A stretch of DNA of 57,348 nucleotides from positions 1-57,348 of the forward strand of contig JAFQHU010000022.1 in assembly GCA_017397845.1 (NCBI GenBank), read 5' to 3'. This document shows, in pieces, positions 48,417-57,325 of this stretch (position 1 is the stretch's first letter; each line of letters opens with the position of its first letter). The notes under the pieces were generated by a model. It did not search any database. It saw nothing but the letters and a program-made list of their open reading frames with translations, and was not told the origin of the DNA. The stretch is from Clostridia bacterium. GTDB taxonomy: Bacteria > Bacillota > Clostridia > Oscillospirales > Acutalibacteraceae. The translations under genes were made by a program, and so were the position numbers.

Positions 48417-50567
48417 ATGAAAAAGATTATCGCACTTAATAACGATTGGGTATTCTGTAAAGAGGGTGTAAAGGAAACCGTAAATCTTCCCCACACATGG
48501 AACGGTCTCGACGGTCAGGGCATGAATGAAGGTTCATATTACAGAGGTGCCTGCACCTATACGAGGATTATTCCGAGATATGAGGGCATCACTTATCTTG
48601 AGCTCAAAGGTGCCAACAGTGTGGCAACGGTAAAAATCAACGGCAGAAAGGTAGGCACACATGAGGGCGGTTATTCCACATGCCGTTTCGATATTTCATC
48701 CTTCCTTTCTTCACCGAAAAACTTTCTCGAAATCACCGTGGATAACGGTGAAAACAAAAAGGTTTATCCCGGCTTTGCAGACTTTACCTTTTACGGCGGT
48801 CTTTACAGAGAGGTGAACCTTATCACCGATGTGCCCGAAACCAGATTTTCTCTCGACGATTACGGCAGCAAGGGCGTTTATGTAACCGCAAAAACAAACG
48901 GCGATGTAAAGGTTAAGGCTGTTATCACCGGTTATCAGAAGGACATCAGGGTTCTTTACGAGGTACTCGATGCTGAGGGTAAGGTAGTTGCATCGGCGGG
49001 TGACAGAGAAAAATTGCACGTTGAGTCCCCCGTTCTTTGGAACGGTATGAAGAATCCTTATCTTTACACACTCCGTGCCACTCTCAAAAAGGGCGAAAAG
49101 CTTATCGATAAAGTCGAGCTCCGCTTCGGCTTCAGAGATATTAAGTTCGATGCCAAAGAGGGATGCTTCCTTAACGGCGAATACATCAAGCTCAAGGGCG
49201 TTTCCCGTCATCAGGACAGAGAGCTTATCGGTAATGCTCTCACTATGGCAGAGCATAAGGAGGATCTTGATCTCATCAAGGAGATGGGAGCCAACTCAAT
49301 CCGTCTCGCTCATTATCAGCAGGCAGAGGAATTTTATGATCTTTGCGATGAAATGGGCTTTCTCGTATGGGCGGAAATTCCGGTTATTTCCCGCTTCTCA
49401 AAGGCTGCTCAGGACAACGCTCTCAGCCAGCTCGAAGAGCTTATCAAACAGAATATGCATCACGCATCAATTTATGCTTGGGGCGTTCAGAACGAAATCA
49501 CCATCACTAACGAAAACGATGCTCTTATCGAAGGCATAAAAGAACTTAATGCCTATGCAAAGCTTCTCGATTCTTCGAGACCTACCACCTGCGCACAATT
49601 TACCATGTGCGGACTTGACTCTGAGCTTAACAGAGTTACGGACATTTTAGCTTATAACCATTATTTCGGATGGTATATGAAAACCTGCGACGGACTGGAC
49701 GAATGGCTCGAAAAATTCCATGCCGCTAACCCCGACCTTAAAATGGGTATTTCCGAATACGGTGCAGAGGGCGTTTTGGGTTATTTCAGCGACAGTCCCG
49801 TACAGGGTGACTATTCCGAGGGCTATCAGGCTCTTTATCACGAGCATTATATAAAGAGCATCAATGCCAACAAATGGATATGGGGCTCTTATGTATGGAA
49901 TATGTTTGATTTCGGTTCCGCAGTGAGAAATGAGGGCGGAGTCAAAGGCAGAAATAACAAGGGTCTTGTTACCTTCGACAGAAAGACAAAGAAGGATTCC
50001 TTCTGGCTTTATAAAGCATTTTGGTCAGAGGATAAGTTCGTACATCTCGTCGGAGACAGATATCCTCTCAGAAAAATCGGCGCACAGACCTTCAAGGTTT
50101 ACTCAAACTGTGAAAAGGTACAGATTAAGGTAAACAATAAGCAGAAGACGGTTACTGCAGAAGGTATTTTCGTGTTTGAAGGCATGGAAATCAAAGCGGG
50201 CGAAAATAAGATCGTCATCACCGCGGGAGATATAAAGGAAACTTATATCATAGAGGGTGTCGAGGAATATCCCCGTGAATACTCTTTGCCTGACGGAGCA
50301 AAGTCAATGGTGCGCAATTGGTTCGTGGAAAAGGACAGCACAAAGAATGACGAATGCTTCTCTCTTGATGATACCGTCGGTGATCTTCTTAAGAGTGATG
50401 ACATTATGGGTATGGTCGGCGGAGTGGCAGGCAAGCTGCTTAAAAGTCCGCTCATGCTTGCTGTCAAGCCCTTCACTCTCAGACAGCTTCTGAGTCTCCC
50501 CATCGTAAATCTCAATCCCGAAATGGTTGATATGATAGAGGATTATCTGGGAACTGTTTCTAAGTAA
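48417..50567 (+). CDS. GH2 beta-galactosidase-type glycoside hydrolase
   Basis: A 716-residue glycosidase with sugar-binding jelly roll (about 1-135), Ig-like domain (about 140-240) and TIM-barrel catalytic domain (about 245-540). GVQNEIT supplies the acid/base E360 and GISEYGAEG the nucleophile E447. W and H residues in RLAHYQQAEEF and WNMFDFGS line the site. There is no signal peptide, so it cleaves imported oligosaccharides. Beta-galactosidase, beta-glucuronidase or a related specificity cannot be fixed. The last 90 residues form an extra, unusual helical tail (DTVGDLLKSDD, GGVAGKLLKSPL). AAAGGAG precedes the ATG. Confidence 0.9.
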   Translation: MKKIIALNNDWVFCKEGVKETVNLPHTWNGLDGQGMNEGSYYRGACTYTRIIPRYEGITYLELKGANSVATVKINGRKVGTHEGGYSTCRFDISSFLSSPKNFLEITVDNGENKKVYPGFADFTFYGGLYREVNLITDVPETRFSLDDYGSKGVYVTAKTNGDVKVKAVITGYQKDIRVLYEVLDAEGKVVASAGDREKLHVESPVLWNGMKNPYLYTLRATLKKGEKLIDKVELRFGFRDIKFDAKEGCFLNGEYIKLKGVSRHQDRELIGNALTMAEHKEDLDLIKEMGANSIRLAHYQQAEEFYDLCDEMGFLVWAEIPVISRFSKAAQDNALSQLEELIKQNMHHASIYAWGVQNEITITNENDALIEGIKELNAYAKLLDSSRPTTCAQFTMCGLDSELNRVTDILAYNHYFGWYMKTCDGLDEWLEKFHAANPDLKMGISEYGAEGVLGYFSDSPVQGDYSEGYQALYHEHYIKSINANKWIWGSYVWNMFDFGSAVRNEGGVKGRNNKGLVTFDRKTKKDSFWLYKAFWSEDKFVHLVGDRYPLRKIGAQTFKVYSNCEKVQIKVNNKQKTVTAEGIFVFEGMEIKAGENKIVITAGDIKETYIIEGVEEYPREYSLPDGAKSMVRNWFVEKDSTKNDECFSLDDTVGDLLKSDDIMGMVGGVAGKLLKSPLMLAVKPFTLRQLLSLPIVNLNPEMVDMIEDYLGTVSK

Positions 50568-50583
50568 GTATATATAATACAGA

Positions 50584-50611
50584 TAAGGCAGACCGCAGGG
50601 TCTGCCTTTTG
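50584..50611 (+). terminator. Terminator of the GH2 gene
   Basis: AAGGCAGACC pairs with GGTCTGCCTT around GCAG, followed by TT. Confidence 0.8.
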
Positions 50612-50624
50612 CTATGTGTAGTTT

Positions 50625-50661
50625 CTTAAGATTTTCTTACGAAACTTAAGAAAAACTTAAC
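50625..50661 (+). promoter_or_regulatory. Four-fold CTTAAG-type direct repeats
   Basis: CTTAAG (50625), CTTACG (50636), CTTAAG (50645) and CTTAAC (50656) form two pairs with an 11-bp period. The last repeat ends 4 nt before the -35. This is the layout of OmpR/PhoB-class response-regulator boxes, similar to CiaR-type TTTAAG-N5-TTTAAG. Confidence 0.6.
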
Positions 50662-50665
50662 TCCG

Positions 50666-50694
50666 TTTACTTTGTTTTTCTTTTGTGTGATAAT
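50666..50694 (+). promoter_or_regulatory. Promoter of the first BspA-like paralogue
   Basis: TTTACT (50666-50671), 17 nt and GATAAT (50689-50694). The direct repeats lie immediately upstream. Confidence 0.65.
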
Positions 50695-50744
50695 GTAAAT
50701 GAGCCCGGGAAAGGCTCAGAAAAAACGAGAAAAGGATGATTTGT

Positions 50745-53072
50745 ATGAAGAAAATTTTATTGGTTATCACATCTGCTTTAATGCTTCTGGTTTTCTCTTT
50801 TTCCGTAAATGCGGCAGAAAACAGAGATTACAGGGAAAATAACGAATGGCTCAGAATAATTGACGGCGTGGTTTATTACCTTAACAGTGAGCGTGACTAT
50901 TATTATGTGGGTGATTATTTTGCCACGGATGAGCTGGCGGAAACCGTCACAGAGATTAATATTGTGAGTGAAATTGACGGGAAGTCTGTCAGAAAAATCT
51001 ATGTTGACTCTGACCATACGCTCAGAGAAACCTATCCTCAGGTGCAAAAAATAAATATTCCGGAGGGTATAGAGTATATTGGTGACAGAGCCTTCGCAGC
51101 CCTGGACGGGTTAAAGACGGTGGAGCTTCCCGACACGCTGAAGGAGATTGGCGAAAAAGCCTTTGCGGCCATGGAAAATCTGGAGGAGATTACCCTACCT
51201 GAAAAGGTTACCCATATATCTGACGGAATGTTTTATAACTGTGCAAAGCTTCACACGGTTAATTTCAAAGGTAAAATAAGGGGTATCGGTGCATCTGCGT
51301 TTTCAGGCTGTAAGAGCATCACTTCCTTTGAAATTCCCGATACTGTAACCTCTATCGATGAAAATGCATTCAGGGGTACGGGCATTACGTACATTTATAT
51401 TCCTTCGAGTGTGGAATTTTGGTCAGCAGAAGAGTGTTACGGCTATTTCAGGGAATGTGAGTTTCTGAAAACAGTTGAATTCCAGGACAGATATACCGAA
51501 TATTTCACGGTGGAAGATTACACCTTTAAGGACTGCACCGCACTGGAAGAGGTTGTACTGCCCGACGCACATAATATCAGAATTTCCACAGAGGCGTTTG
51601 CAAACTGTGAAAAGCTTAAGGTGCTTACAGGAACAGAAAAAATTTATGAGATAGGCTCACGTGCTTTTTATAACTGCGGACTGGAAGAAATCACTCTCCG
51701 TGGTAACGTTGATTTTGATGATTATTCCATAGACGAAAAGGGCAGAACCGTAGCTTCTGCTTTTGAAAACTGCAAAAGACTGAGAACCGTAACCTTTACA
51801 AACGGCTACAAGCCCGAAAAATTCACGGTTCACTATAAAATGTTTAAAAACTGCGGCAATCTTGAACGTGTTATCCTTCCGTCGGATGCCGGAAAAATAA
51901 TTATAGAGGAAAGGGCTTTTATCTATTGTGACAGCCTTATCGGTGTTTACAATTTAGCTAAGGTTACCGAAATCGGCAAGCTGGCTTTTTACGGCTGTAA
52001 AGCTCTGGAAACCTTTACCGTGCCCGAGGGCGTCAGGACGATAAGACAGAGAACCTTTTACGGCTGTGAATATCTTAAAAATATTTATCTTCACAGCGGA
52101 ATAAAAAAGATAGGAAAGAATGCCTTCAAAGACTGTCCCCGACTGACTGTGAATTATGAGGGCACCAAATTTCAGTACGGAAAAATCAGTAAAGGTGAAG
52201 ATATTAAAAAGCTTTCCGCTAAGGTAAAATACAATGCAGACTATCATCCCTTGCTGGAAAATGTAAAGGCTTCCGTGAGCGCGGATAAGACAGTTCTTTC
52301 GTGGAAAAAGGACAAAAACGCAGACGGCTACAGACTTTACACCCTCAGTGGCGGTGCACTTAAAAAGATTGCTGACACAAAAAATACAAACTACACCTTT
52401 AAAAATCTTGAACAGGGCCGGGCTTATACCCTCTTTGTCAGAGCTTACACCGTCAGAGCAGGTAAAAAGCTTCTTGCCCCGCAGAAGGAATGTGCAGTTA
52501 TCACCACAGGTGTGAACAGAGTGTCATCTCTGGCCGGGTCAAAGGTAAAGATGAAAAGGCTTACTCTTTCCTGGGATAAGGCAGAGGGCACTTCGGGCTA
52601 CAGAGTTTATATTTTAAAAGACGGCAGCTGGGAAAAGGTGGCTGATACCAAAGCATGTACTTATACTGTCACAGGTCTTAAGGGAGGTACATGTTATGCT
52701 TTCGGAATCAGAGCAAAGGAAAAGGCAAATGGAAAAATTTATTGGTCTGATATTGAATTTATCAGTGTGAAAACCCGTCCGGCGCAGGTGAAGAGTCTGA
52801 AAGCAGAAAGGCTTCAGAAAAAAGAGGCAACACTTTATTGGGGTGAGGTCAAGGGTGCAGACGGTTACACCGTTTACCGCAAAACAGAAAACGGCGGGTG
52901 GAAAGCTGTGCGTGAGCATACAGCTAAAGAAAGCTACACTGTTAAAAATCTTAAGCCCGGTACGGAATATACCTTTGCAGTAAGGTCTTATACCAAACCT
53001 TTCACCAATAATTACAAAGTAAAAAACTATACGGAAAATTATACTGAAATAACCGTTGTCACCAGAAAATAA
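50745..53072 (+). CDS. BspA-like LRR surface protein with three FN3 domains
   Basis: A 775-residue secreted protein with signal peptide (1-23, ending VNA-AEN). It has BspA/LRR_5 repeats (about 80-495; EYIGDRAFAALDGLKTVELP) and three fibronectin type III domains (about 505-595, 600-685 and 690-775; markers TVLSWKKDKNADGYRLY, LTLSWDKAEGTSGYRVY, ATLYWGEVKGADGYTVY). FN3 and LRR modules mediate adhesion and carbohydrate contacts in clostridial surface proteins. ATG 50745 is preferred since AAAGGATG overlaps the earlier ATG. No LPXTG or SLH motif. A close paralogue follows. Confidence 0.82.
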   Translation: MKKILLVITSALMLLVFSFSVNAAENRDYRENNEWLRIIDGVVYYLNSERDYYYVGDYFATDELAETVTEINIVSEIDGKSVRKIYVDSDHTLRETYPQVQKINIPEGIEYIGDRAFAALDGLKTVELPDTLKEIGEKAFAAMENLEEITLPEKVTHISDGMFYNCAKLHTVNFKGKIRGIGASAFSGCKSITSFEIPDTVTSIDENAFRGTGITYIYIPSSVEFWSAEECYGYFRECEFLKTVEFQDRYTEYFTVEDYTFKDCTALEEVVLPDAHNIRISTEAFANCEKLKVLTGTEKIYEIGSRAFYNCGLEEITLRGNVDFDDYSIDEKGRTVASAFENCKRLRTVTFTNGYKPEKFTVHYKMFKNCGNLERVILPSDAGKIIIEERAFIYCDSLIGVYNLAKVTEIGKLAFYGCKALETFTVPEGVRTIRQRTFYGCEYLKNIYLHSGIKKIGKNAFKDCPRLTVNYEGTKFQYGKISKGEDIKKLSAKVKYNADYHPLLENVKASVSADKTVLSWKKDKNADGYRLYTLSGGALKKIADTKNTNYTFKNLEQGRAYTLFVRAYTVRAGKKLLAPQKECAVITTGVNRVSSLAGSKVKMKRLTLSWDKAEGTSGYRVYILKDGSWEKVADTKACTYTVTGLKGGTCYAFGIRAKEKANGKIYWSDIEFISVKTRPAQVKSLKAERLQKKEATLYWGEVKGADGYTVYRKTENGGWKAVREHTAKESYTVKNLKPGTEYTFAVRSYTKPFTNNYKVKNYTENYTEITVVTRK

Positions 53073-53114
53073 ACGGACCGTTTGTACGGATAAGGGGAAA
53101 GAATTATAATAAGC

Positions 53115-53150
53115 AAAGGCAGAACTGCTTCGGCGGCTCTGCCTTTTTCC
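53115..53150 (+). terminator. Terminator of the first BspA-like gene
   Basis: AAAGGCAGA and TCTGCCTTT form the outer stem, with a GC-TTCG-GC apex, then TT. The sequence is related to the GH2 terminator. Confidence 0.75.
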
Positions 53151-53182
53151 GTGTGTAAATTCTTAAGATTTGACTCAATGTA

Positions 53183-53211
53183 TTGACAGAAAACAGTATA
53201 AATGCTATAAA
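53183..53211 (+). promoter_or_regulatory. Promoter of the second BspA-like paralogue
   Basis: TTGACA (53183-53188), 17 nt and TATAAA (53206-53211). One CTTAAG (53162-53167) with a degenerate second half lies upstream, echoing the promoter of the first paralogue. Confidence 0.75.
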
Positions 53212-53244
53212 AATAAAAATACGTGTTTTTTTACAGGAGCTTTT

Positions 53245-55002
53245 ATGAAAAGAAAAATGATATTGCTTTCTTTCATATTTGTTGCCGTTATCGGTTTTTC
53301 CGCCTTTTCTCTGAGCAAGGCTGAAATGAGAAAATATGAAGAAAGTGGCACCCTTAAAATAAAAGACGGAGTGGTGTATGCTCTCGACGAAGAGAAAAAA
53401 GCCTATTATGTAAAAGATTATTTCGCCACCGACGAGTTGGCAGAGAATGCTACGGAAATTGTAATTGCCGGTGAAATCGACGGTGTTCCCGTTAAAGCAG
53501 TGTCACCCGATTATCTTTTTAATGAATCCTATCCGGGGGTAGACCTGATTACTGTCGGTGAGGGTGTGGAATATATCGGTGAAAAAGCCTTTTCCGCATT
53601 GGACGGTGTCAAAAAAATCAGACTGCCGGAAACGGTTACGGAAATCGGAAAGGGTGCTTTTTCCGAGATGGAAAGCCTCACGGAAGTTACCTTGCCTTCG
53701 GCTGTGACGGTGATTTCCGACGATATGTTTCTTTCGTGTCCGAGACTGCTTACGGTAAATATCGGCGGAAAAATCACATCGGTGGGTGCTTATGCTTTTG
53801 CGGGCTGTCACAGACTCGCTTCCTTTGAAATACCCGAAAGCATCAACTTTATCGGAGAAGCAGCCTTCAGAAGCGCCGGTCTTATAAATTTGTATATCCC
53901 CGCGGGCGTAAGCTTTTCCGGGGACCGGAGAATGTATTCCTGCTTCAAGGGCTGCACATCTTTGAAAAGGGTGGAGTTTGAGAACAGGAAGGACGAAAGC
54001 TTTGTCGTAAATGAATATTTCTTTTCAGGCTGTTCAGCTTTGGAAGAGGTGGTCCTTCCCGATGCCAAAGAAATAATCATCTGTGAGGGTGCATTTGAAA
54101 ATTGCGAGGATCTGAAAACTCTTACCAATACCGAAAGGATAACCGGTATCGGTTCCCGTGCTTTTTATAATTGCGGATTTGAAAAGATGTTTCTGCCTGC
54201 CGATATTCTCTTTGAAAACAAAGAAAGCGGTGATGCGTCTGTATCTGTTTTCGAAAATTGTCATAAGCTTAAAACTGTGATTTTTGAAACACGGGAAAAA
54301 ACAGAAAACTTTATCCTGCCCGAAAAAATGTTTAAGGATTGCACCGTTCTTTCACGTGTGATGCTTCCCCTGACAGAGGGGGAAATCATTATATCAGCCG
54401 GAGCCTTTGACGGCTGCAACGCCTTTCTCGGTGCATATAATACGGCGCCGGTCAGCTTTATCGGAGAGGGCGCTTTTTCAGGCTGCAGCTCACTTGAGGT
54501 TTTTGTTTTGCCCGAAAAAGTTACCGTGCTTCCGGATAATGCTTTTGACGGATGCCGACGTCTCATTAATGTTTATCTTCACGAAAATATAACTGAGATC
54601 GGAAAGGGCGCCTTCAACAAATGCGAAAAGCTGACGGATATATATTATGAGGGCACGGCCGAGCAGTATGCCGCACTGAAAAAAAGCGGTATGGGTCAGC
54701 ATAAAAGCAAGGTAAGACCGGACAGCAGCTATTATCCGCTGCTCAGAAATGTAAAAGCAGAGACCTCGCATACCCGTGCCCGCCTTATATGGGACGAAGA
54801 CAGCAAAGCCGACGGCTACAGGGTTTACACCATTGACGGCACATTACTGAAAAAAGAGGCTGACATAACAGCCACGGAATATACCTTCACCGGACTCACT
54901 CCGGGACAAGAGTATTCTTTTTCTGTCCGCTCTTATTATATGGAAAAGGGCAAAAAGGTTCTTGGTCCTCAGAAGGAGATAGTGACGGTTACTGCGGAAT
55001 AA
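53245..55002 (+). CDS. BspA-like LRR surface protein with one FN3 domain
   Basis: A 585-residue paralogue of the preceding protein, colinear from signal peptide through the LRR region. Shared blocks include YYVKDYFATDELAENATEI, GVEYIGEKAFSALDGVKKI and ALEEVVLPDA. It has a single C-terminal FN3 domain (about 500-585; RARLIWDEDSKADGYRVY), so the two differ by FN3 copy number. Signal peptide: about residues 1-25. ATG 53245 follows AGGAG; upstream in-frame codons lack a binding site. The pair is best explained by tandem duplication, possibly with different expression because the activator boxes have diverged. Confidence 0.8.
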   Translation: MKRKMILLSFIFVAVIGFSAFSLSKAEMRKYEESGTLKIKDGVVYALDEEKKAYYVKDYFATDELAENATEIVIAGEIDGVPVKAVSPDYLFNESYPGVDLITVGEGVEYIGEKAFSALDGVKKIRLPETVTEIGKGAFSEMESLTEVTLPSAVTVISDDMFLSCPRLLTVNIGGKITSVGAYAFAGCHRLASFEIPESINFIGEAAFRSAGLINLYIPAGVSFSGDRRMYSCFKGCTSLKRVEFENRKDESFVVNEYFFSGCSALEEVVLPDAKEIIICEGAFENCEDLKTLTNTERITGIGSRAFYNCGFEKMFLPADILFENKESGDASVSVFENCHKLKTVIFETREKTENFILPEKMFKDCTVLSRVMLPLTEGEIIISAGAFDGCNAFLGAYNTAPVSFIGEGAFSGCSSLEVFVLPEKVTVLPDNAFDGCRRLINVYLHENITEIGKGAFNKCEKLTDIYYEGTAEQYAALKKSGMGQHKSKVRPDSSYYPLLRNVKAETSHTRARLIWDEDSKADGYRVYTIDGTLLKKEADITATEYTFTGLTPGQEYSFSVRSYYMEKGKKVLGPQKEIVTVTAE

Positions 55003-55019
55003 ATGTGCATATATAATAG

Positions 55020-55057
55020 AAAAGACAGACTTTCGGGCAAGAGAGTCTGTCTTTTAG
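55020..55057 (+). terminator. Terminator of the second BspA-like gene
   Basis: AAAAGACAGACT pairs with AGTCTGTCTTTT around a 12-nt loop. The downstream promoter starts 2 nt later. Confidence 0.8.
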
Positions 55058-55058
55058 T

Positions 55059-55087
55059 TTGACAGGAGAGGCAGGAAGGTGTATTAT
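55059..55087 (+). promoter_or_regulatory. Promoter of the third surface-protein gene
   Basis: TTGACA (55059-55064), 17 nt and TATTAT (55082-55087), about 31 nt before the ATG. Confidence 0.75.
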
Positions 55088-55118
55088 GATAGTATAAAAA
55101 ATATAGGGAGAGATTTGA

Positions 55119-57032
55119 ATGAAGACGACGTTAAAAAAGATTTCTTTTCTTGTGGCTCTTATCGCAGCGGCTGTGGTCTGTTTTGCTTTTTTTGCGAGTG
55201 CTGTACCGATTAGACAATGGGATGGCGATTTTTGGTATGAGTTTGATGGAGAAAAAGTTGCGGTCATAGGTTATAGAGGTAATGGAGGTGCGGTTGTTGT
55301 ACCTGATGAGTTTAATGGGTATCCTATTACTGTTATAGGAAAAGAAGCTTTCAGTGGATACTATAATGGAGAAACCCCTGCTAATAATATAAAAGTTTTA
55401 ATATTGCCTGATACAATAAAAGTTATTGAAAAACATGCTTTTTATCGTGTTAATGCATCAGAGGGTGTAGAGGCGGTTTTTAATGATGATACACTTGTTG
55501 CGAATGGTTCTGATTTAGAGATTTATATTTCTGCGGGAGTGGAAGATATAGATTTATCTGCTTTTATTTGTGATGAAATAATAATGGATTCTGAAAAATT
55601 TAGCGGCTTAAAAATAAACATTTCTTTTGGTGGAACTGAAACTCAATGGGAAAAAGCAATAAATAAGCAAAAATGGCAAGAATATGTGGAAACCTTGCCG
55701 ATAGTAGGCAATGTTCGGATTGATGGGTATAAATTCAGTCATACATATAAGAAGGGGGATTTTTGTTCTAACTCGTATAATGATAAGAATGTCATAAGAT
55801 ATAATACTGATTCCATTGAACATGAATGGTTAATAGAATCTCGTACATATAATGAATGCAAAGAGGGGAATACGTTTTGTTATATATGTAAGATTTGCGG
55901 TCAAGCAAAAACAGAAACCTTTATGCCGGGGGATCATGCAGGATTTGTTGAAAAAGAACGAAAAGAGCCTGATTGTGCCCGGGAGGGATATGTGATATAT
56001 GAGTGCTTTGCGTGTCTTGAACAAAAAAAGGAAATCTTTCCGGCTACAGAAAATCATGAGATGTCTTGGTATTCGAATTGTGATGCAACGTGTATCAAAG
56101 ATGGCACAAAAACTTTGAAATGTTTAAAGTGCGGAGGTGGAAAAAAACAAACAGTAACAGATGAATATACGGCAATGGGGCATAGATACAGTGAGTGGAA
56201 GATTATCCAAAAAGCAACTTGTACAGAGAAAGAAGTTAGCAGGAGAGTTTGTAGTCGATGTGGTGAGATGGATTATAAAATAAATAAAAAATTGGAACAT
56301 GATTATAATGCATGGAAGATAATCTCTTTTGCTACTTGTGCGGAAAAAGGAATCAGCATAAGAACTTGCAAACGTTGTGCGGATATTGATTCAAAAACAG
56401 TAAACTCATACGAGCACACCTACCAAACAATTACAACCAAAGCCACCCTCAAAAAGAACGGAAAGACCGAAATAAAATGTTCTGTATGTGGTAGTGTTTC
56501 GAAAACAACAACCATCTATTATCCTAAAACAATCAAGCTTTCCGCAACAACATACACATATAACAACAAAACAAAAACACCCTCTGTAACCGTCAAAGAC
56601 AGTAAGGGGAAAACTCTTAAGAAGGGTACTGACTATACAGTAACCTATCCGAAAAAGAGAAAGGCCATCGGTAAATACACCGTAACTGTTACATTCAAGG
56701 GTAACTACAGCGGAACAAAGAAGCTGACCTTTGAAATAGTACCCGCCAAGGTTACGCTGTCTAAATTAACTGCAGGCAGTAAGCAATTAACAGCCGCCTG
56801 GAAAACAGTCAGTGGTGCTACAGGCTACGAGGTAGTATATTCCACATCTAAGAAGTTCACCAAGAAAACAACCAAGAAGGTAACAATCAAAAAAGCAAAG
56901 ACCAAAAAGACTGTAATCAAAAAGCTTAAGAAGGGGAAAAAGTATTATGTAAAGGTCAGAGCATACAAGACAGTTGGCAAAGCAAAGATTTACGGTGCAT
57001 ACAGTAAAGTAAAGAGTGTAAAGGTAAAATAA
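55119..57032 (+). CDS. Mosaic surface protein: LRR, zinc-ribbon-like repeats, FN3
   Basis: A 637-residue secreted protein with signal peptide (1-29, ending SAVP). A short LRR_5 region follows (about 35-150; ITVIGKEAFSG). Four or more cysteine repeats lie at about 255-460, with pattern GHxYxxW...ATCxxxGxxxRxCxxC (EHDYNAWKIISFATCAEKG). Then come a strand domain (about 465-545; SATTYTYNNKTKTPSVTVKD) and a lysine-rich FN3 domain (550-637). Codon use and base composition change near 56400: the first two thirds are AT-rich and use codons rare in the neighbours, while the last third matches the host. That suggests a hybrid gene made by recombination. TAGGGAGAG precedes the ATG. Confidence 0.78.
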   Translation: MKTTLKKISFLVALIAAAVVCFAFFASAVPIRQWDGDFWYEFDGEKVAVIGYRGNGGAVVVPDEFNGYPITVIGKEAFSGYYNGETPANNIKVLILPDTIKVIEKHAFYRVNASEGVEAVFNDDTLVANGSDLEIYISAGVEDIDLSAFICDEIIMDSEKFSGLKINISFGGTETQWEKAINKQKWQEYVETLPIVGNVRIDGYKFSHTYKKGDFCSNSYNDKNVIRYNTDSIEHEWLIESRTYNECKEGNTFCYICKICGQAKTETFMPGDHAGFVEKERKEPDCAREGYVIYECFACLEQKKEIFPATENHEMSWYSNCDATCIKDGTKTLKCLKCGGGKKQTVTDEYTAMGHRYSEWKIIQKATCTEKEVSRRVCSRCGEMDYKINKKLEHDYNAWKIISFATCAEKGISIRTCKRCADIDSKTVNSYEHTYQTITTKATLKKNGKTEIKCSVCGSVSKTTTIYYPKTIKLSATTYTYNNKTKTPSVTVKDSKGKTLKKGTDYTVTYPKKRKAIGKYTVTVTFKGNYSGTKKLTFEIVPAKVTLSKLTAGSKQLTAAWKTVSGATGYEVVYSTSKKFTKKTTKKVTIKKAKTKKTVIKKLKKGKKYYVKVRAYKTVGKAKIYGAYSKVKSVKVK

Positions 57033-57040
57033 TTAATGGT

Positions 57041-57070
57041 AGGGGCGGATAATATCCGCCTCTGCTTTTT
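57041..57070 (+). terminator. Terminator of the third surface-protein gene
   Basis: GGGGCGGAT-AAT-ATCCGCCTC followed by TGCTTTTTG closes the last protein gene. Confidence 0.8.
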
Positions 57071-57215
57071 GTCTATATATAGAAGTTACTAAACTAAAGT
57101 GAATTCAAACACAATATATAGTGCTAAAAAGCAGTCGGCACCCAAAAACGCCCGGCGAGGAGTACAAAAAGGTAGACACATCGGCAAAATATCCAAAAAA
57201 ACTTTGCAAAAACTG

Positions 57216-57244
57216 TTGACAAAGACGGAAAAGGGTGATAGAAT
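57216..57244 (+). promoter_or_regulatory. Strong promoter P1 of the downstream stable-RNA operon
   Basis: TTGACA (57216-57221), 17 nt and TAGAAT (57239-57244), preceded by an A/T-rich stretch that could be an UP element. Confidence 0.8.
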
Positions 57245-57325
57245 AACGCTACTGTTTCGGCAGAAGCTGAAGCGGTGGCGAAAAAAGTCGATACGAAAAA
57301 GCTTGAAAAAAGTTTAGAAAAAGTA

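Noticed and set aside
57099..57317. 72-codon lysine/arginine-rich frame
   Set aside because: Overlaps the stable-RNA promoter and lacks a binding site. The composition is an artefact of AT-rich, purine-rich DNA.
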